From positions 56,752-63,666 of the forward strand of contig DHOG01000076.1 in the NCBI GenBank assembly GCA_002410715.1: a DNA stretch of 6,915 nt, in the 5' to 3' direction. The notes under the pieces were generated by a model. It was not told where the DNA came from and searched no databases. It was given only the letters and a program-made list of their open reading frames with translations. This DNA comes from Ruminococcaceae bacterium UBA5396. Its GTDB lineage: Bacteria > Bacillota > Clostridia > Oscillospirales > Acutalibacteraceae. Both the position numbers and the translations under genes were made by a program. Shown here in pieces: positions 5,459-6,915 of this stretch; position 1 is the stretch's first letter; each line of letters begins with the position of its first letter.

Positions 5459-5506
5459 GAAAAGCCACCAAAAGCAAATCCCTATAAGAATTTGCTTTTT
5501 GGTGGC
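5459..5506 (-). terminator. Terminator of the uracil permease gene
   Basis: GCCACCAAAAGCAAAT (5464-5479) pairs with ATTTGCTTTTTGGTGGC (5490-5506), a long stem with a single bulged base and a 10-nt loop. On the minus strand it is followed by TTTTC. It starts 21 nt past the permease stop codon. The arms are A/T-rich on both sides, so it may also act in the plus direction. Confidence 0.85.
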
Positions 5507-5527
5507 TTATTTATCCTTTGGTTTTAT

Positions 5528-6915
5528 TTAGTCATTATTTTCGGATGTTTCTACTGTTACTTCTGTCGCGGCTTTATCGATATCCGGATTGTTGTGTTTC
5601 TTCTCACCGATAGAAAGAAGTGCATTCAAAGCGATACCAAATATGGCAGCACCGGCGATGCACGGAACGTTAATTCCAAATAACGGTATGTTGCCGCCGA
5701 AAGCATAATTACCGCCAATACCGATTACCATGATAGTAGCGATAACAGCAATATTCTTAGAGGAGAACATATCCACGCCCTTGTCGATCATGATGGCAAT
5801 ACCCTGTGCAGCAATGGCGCCGAAGAGATAAATCTCCAAGCCACCGATAACCGCTACCGGGATTCCATAAATCACCTGTATCAGAGGAGTGAAGAAGGAA
5901 ATAACCATTGCGATGATAGATGCTGTAATGAGAACCGGGATAGAAAACACCTTGGAAATTGCCATGGTGGAGATATTTTCACCGTAGTTGGTTCCCGCTG
6001 GGCCGCCCACAAAACCGGAAATCATATCACATAAACCGTCCCCGATAAGGTTGCGGTCAAGTTTGTCCACCAAGTTGTATTTTTTATCTAAACCTTTTTT
6101 CTTGGCAAGGTCATTTACATAGATATCCAGCTGATAAATATGAGCCGTAGATTCGGGAATGGTTGCAATCGCGATGGGCATAATAGCAGCAGCTGCTGCT
6201 AAAGATACCCTAGGAAAGGTAAATGCGGGTACGGCAAAGATAGAGCCGTCGCCAAGCTTCCAAAGAGAAGCATCCAGCGCAGCCTCAGGGATTTTGCGGA
6301 AGAGATTGATGTCACCGGCCAGATACATAACCACCGCAAAAGCACAGCCGGTAAGCGCACCGAGAAGCAGAGGAAGCTGCCCCATAAGTCCTCTTAAATA
6401 CCTAGAATAGATAATTGTAGAAAGAAGGGTTACAAGAGAAACAACAATCCAACTGCTTGTCATGGCACTGTCATATGCGCCCGCCTTCGGAATGGCATCT
6501 CCGAGAGCGTTTCCGGCAAGGGTCAAACCAATGATCATTGCCACAGACCCGGTGATAGCGGGAGGAAGAATTTTTTCGACGGCGCTCCTTCCACTGAATC
6601 GAACCAGCAGACCGGCCGCAATTGATATCAGGCCGGATAGGATGATACCAAACTGTGCATAGGAAATCAGCTCGGGAGGCAGAATTCCGGTTGCCTTGAA
6701 TGAGGCAATCTGATCGGCAGTTCCTTCCGCTGCCACCATACTAGAAATGGCGGTCAGGTAAGCAAAGCTGGAACCGTAATATAGAGGAATTTTTTTACCG
6801 GTGATCAGAATAAAGCAAAATGTAGCAAGGCCGCTTGCGAAGATGGTCGTCGACACCTGAAATCCGGTGATTAGCGCAACCGTAACGGTTTCCGGGAACA
6901 TAACGATAACCTGCT
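5528..6915 (-). CDS. uraA: Uracil permease, NCS2 family (N-terminus outside window)
   Basis: This is an integral membrane nucleobase importer, probably uracil:proton symport for pyrimidine salvage. At least 461 residues are present; the frame stays open (QVIV before the first in-window Met at 6901) to the window edge. By alignment with UraA about 40-50 N-terminal residues, including part of the first membrane helix, are missing. The ATG at 6901 is therefore internal. NCS2 landmarks are GKKIPLYYGSSFAYL in the early helices, then PESTAHIY, whose Glu corresponds to a substrate-binding Glu, and GTNYGENIS with the second key Glu. There are many hydrophobic segments and a hydrophilic acidic C-terminal tail of about 28 residues. 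NYGEN favours uracil over xanthine specificity, though specificity by sequence alone is not certain. It is followed by two terminators and is not part of the spoIIA operon. Confidence 0.9.
   Translation of the reverse strand, partial: QVIVMFPETVTVALITGFQVSTTIFASGLATFCFILITGKKIPLYYGSSFAYLTAISSMVAAEGTADQIASFKATGILPPELISYAQFGIILSGLISIAAGLLVRFSGRSAVEKILPPAITGSVAMIIGLTLAGNALGDAIPKAGAYDSAMTSSWIVVSLVTLLSTIIYSRYLRGLMGQLPLLLGALTGCAFAVVMYLAGDINLFRKIPEAALDASLWKLGDGSIFAVPAFTFPRVSLAAAAAIMPIAIATIPESTAHIYQLDIYVNDLAKKKGLDKKYNLVDKLDRNLIGDGLCDMISGFVGGPAGTNYGENISTMAISKVFSIPVLITASIIAMVISFFTPLIQVIYGIPVAVIGGLEIYLFGAIAAQGIAIMIDKGVDMFSSKNIAVIATIMVIGIGGNYAFGGNIPLFGINVPCIAGAAIFGIALNALLSIGEKKHNNPDIDKAATEVTVETSENND

Overview
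The window looks like chromosome of an endospore-forming, low-to-moderate GC Firmicute, most likely class Clostridia. It holds a complete spoIIAA-spoIIAB-sigF operon, a Tlp-type small acid-soluble spore protein, a class A RNase P RNA start, and consensus sigma-A promoters. The short SigF resembles forms I associate with Oscillospiraceae/Ruminococcaceae, but that family placement is an impression, not a demonstration.

Layout, left to right. (1) 1-139: the 5' part of rnpB on the minus strand, cut by the window edge, with a near-perfect promoter. (2) 283-504: tlp on the plus strand, divergent from rnpB. (3) 590-2497: a large AT-rich minus-strand gene for a GT2 glycosyltransferase with a TPR-like C-terminal region, behind a structured leader. 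(4) 2868-3281: a type IV pilin-like prepilin gene on the minus strand with a six-threonine C-terminus and a strong downstream terminator. (5) 3339-3552: the pilin leader, made of a perfect consensus promoter, a cyclic-di-GMP-I (GEMM-I) riboswitch aptamer and a rho-independent terminator. (6) 3719-5190: the spoIIA operon on the minus strand, which controls forespore-specific sigma-F. (7) 5392-5506: two terminators in tandem. (8) 5528-6915: a uracil permease (NCS2 family) on the minus strand, truncated at its N-terminus by the window edge.

How the parts work together. SpoIIAA, SpoIIAB and SigF form the classic partner-switching module: the anti-anti-sigma factor, the anti-sigma kinase and the sigma factor. 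Tlp belongs to the late forespore programme. The pilin is the most interesting unit. A strong promoter drives it, and a c-di-GMP aptamer appears to decide readthrough by competing with the terminator for one 8-nt strand, which by base pairing predicts an OFF switch. The adjacent glycosyltransferase and the pilin's poly-threonine tail raise the possibility of pilin O-glycosylation, which is inference only. No insertion sequence, CRISPR array, tRNA or attachment site was seen.
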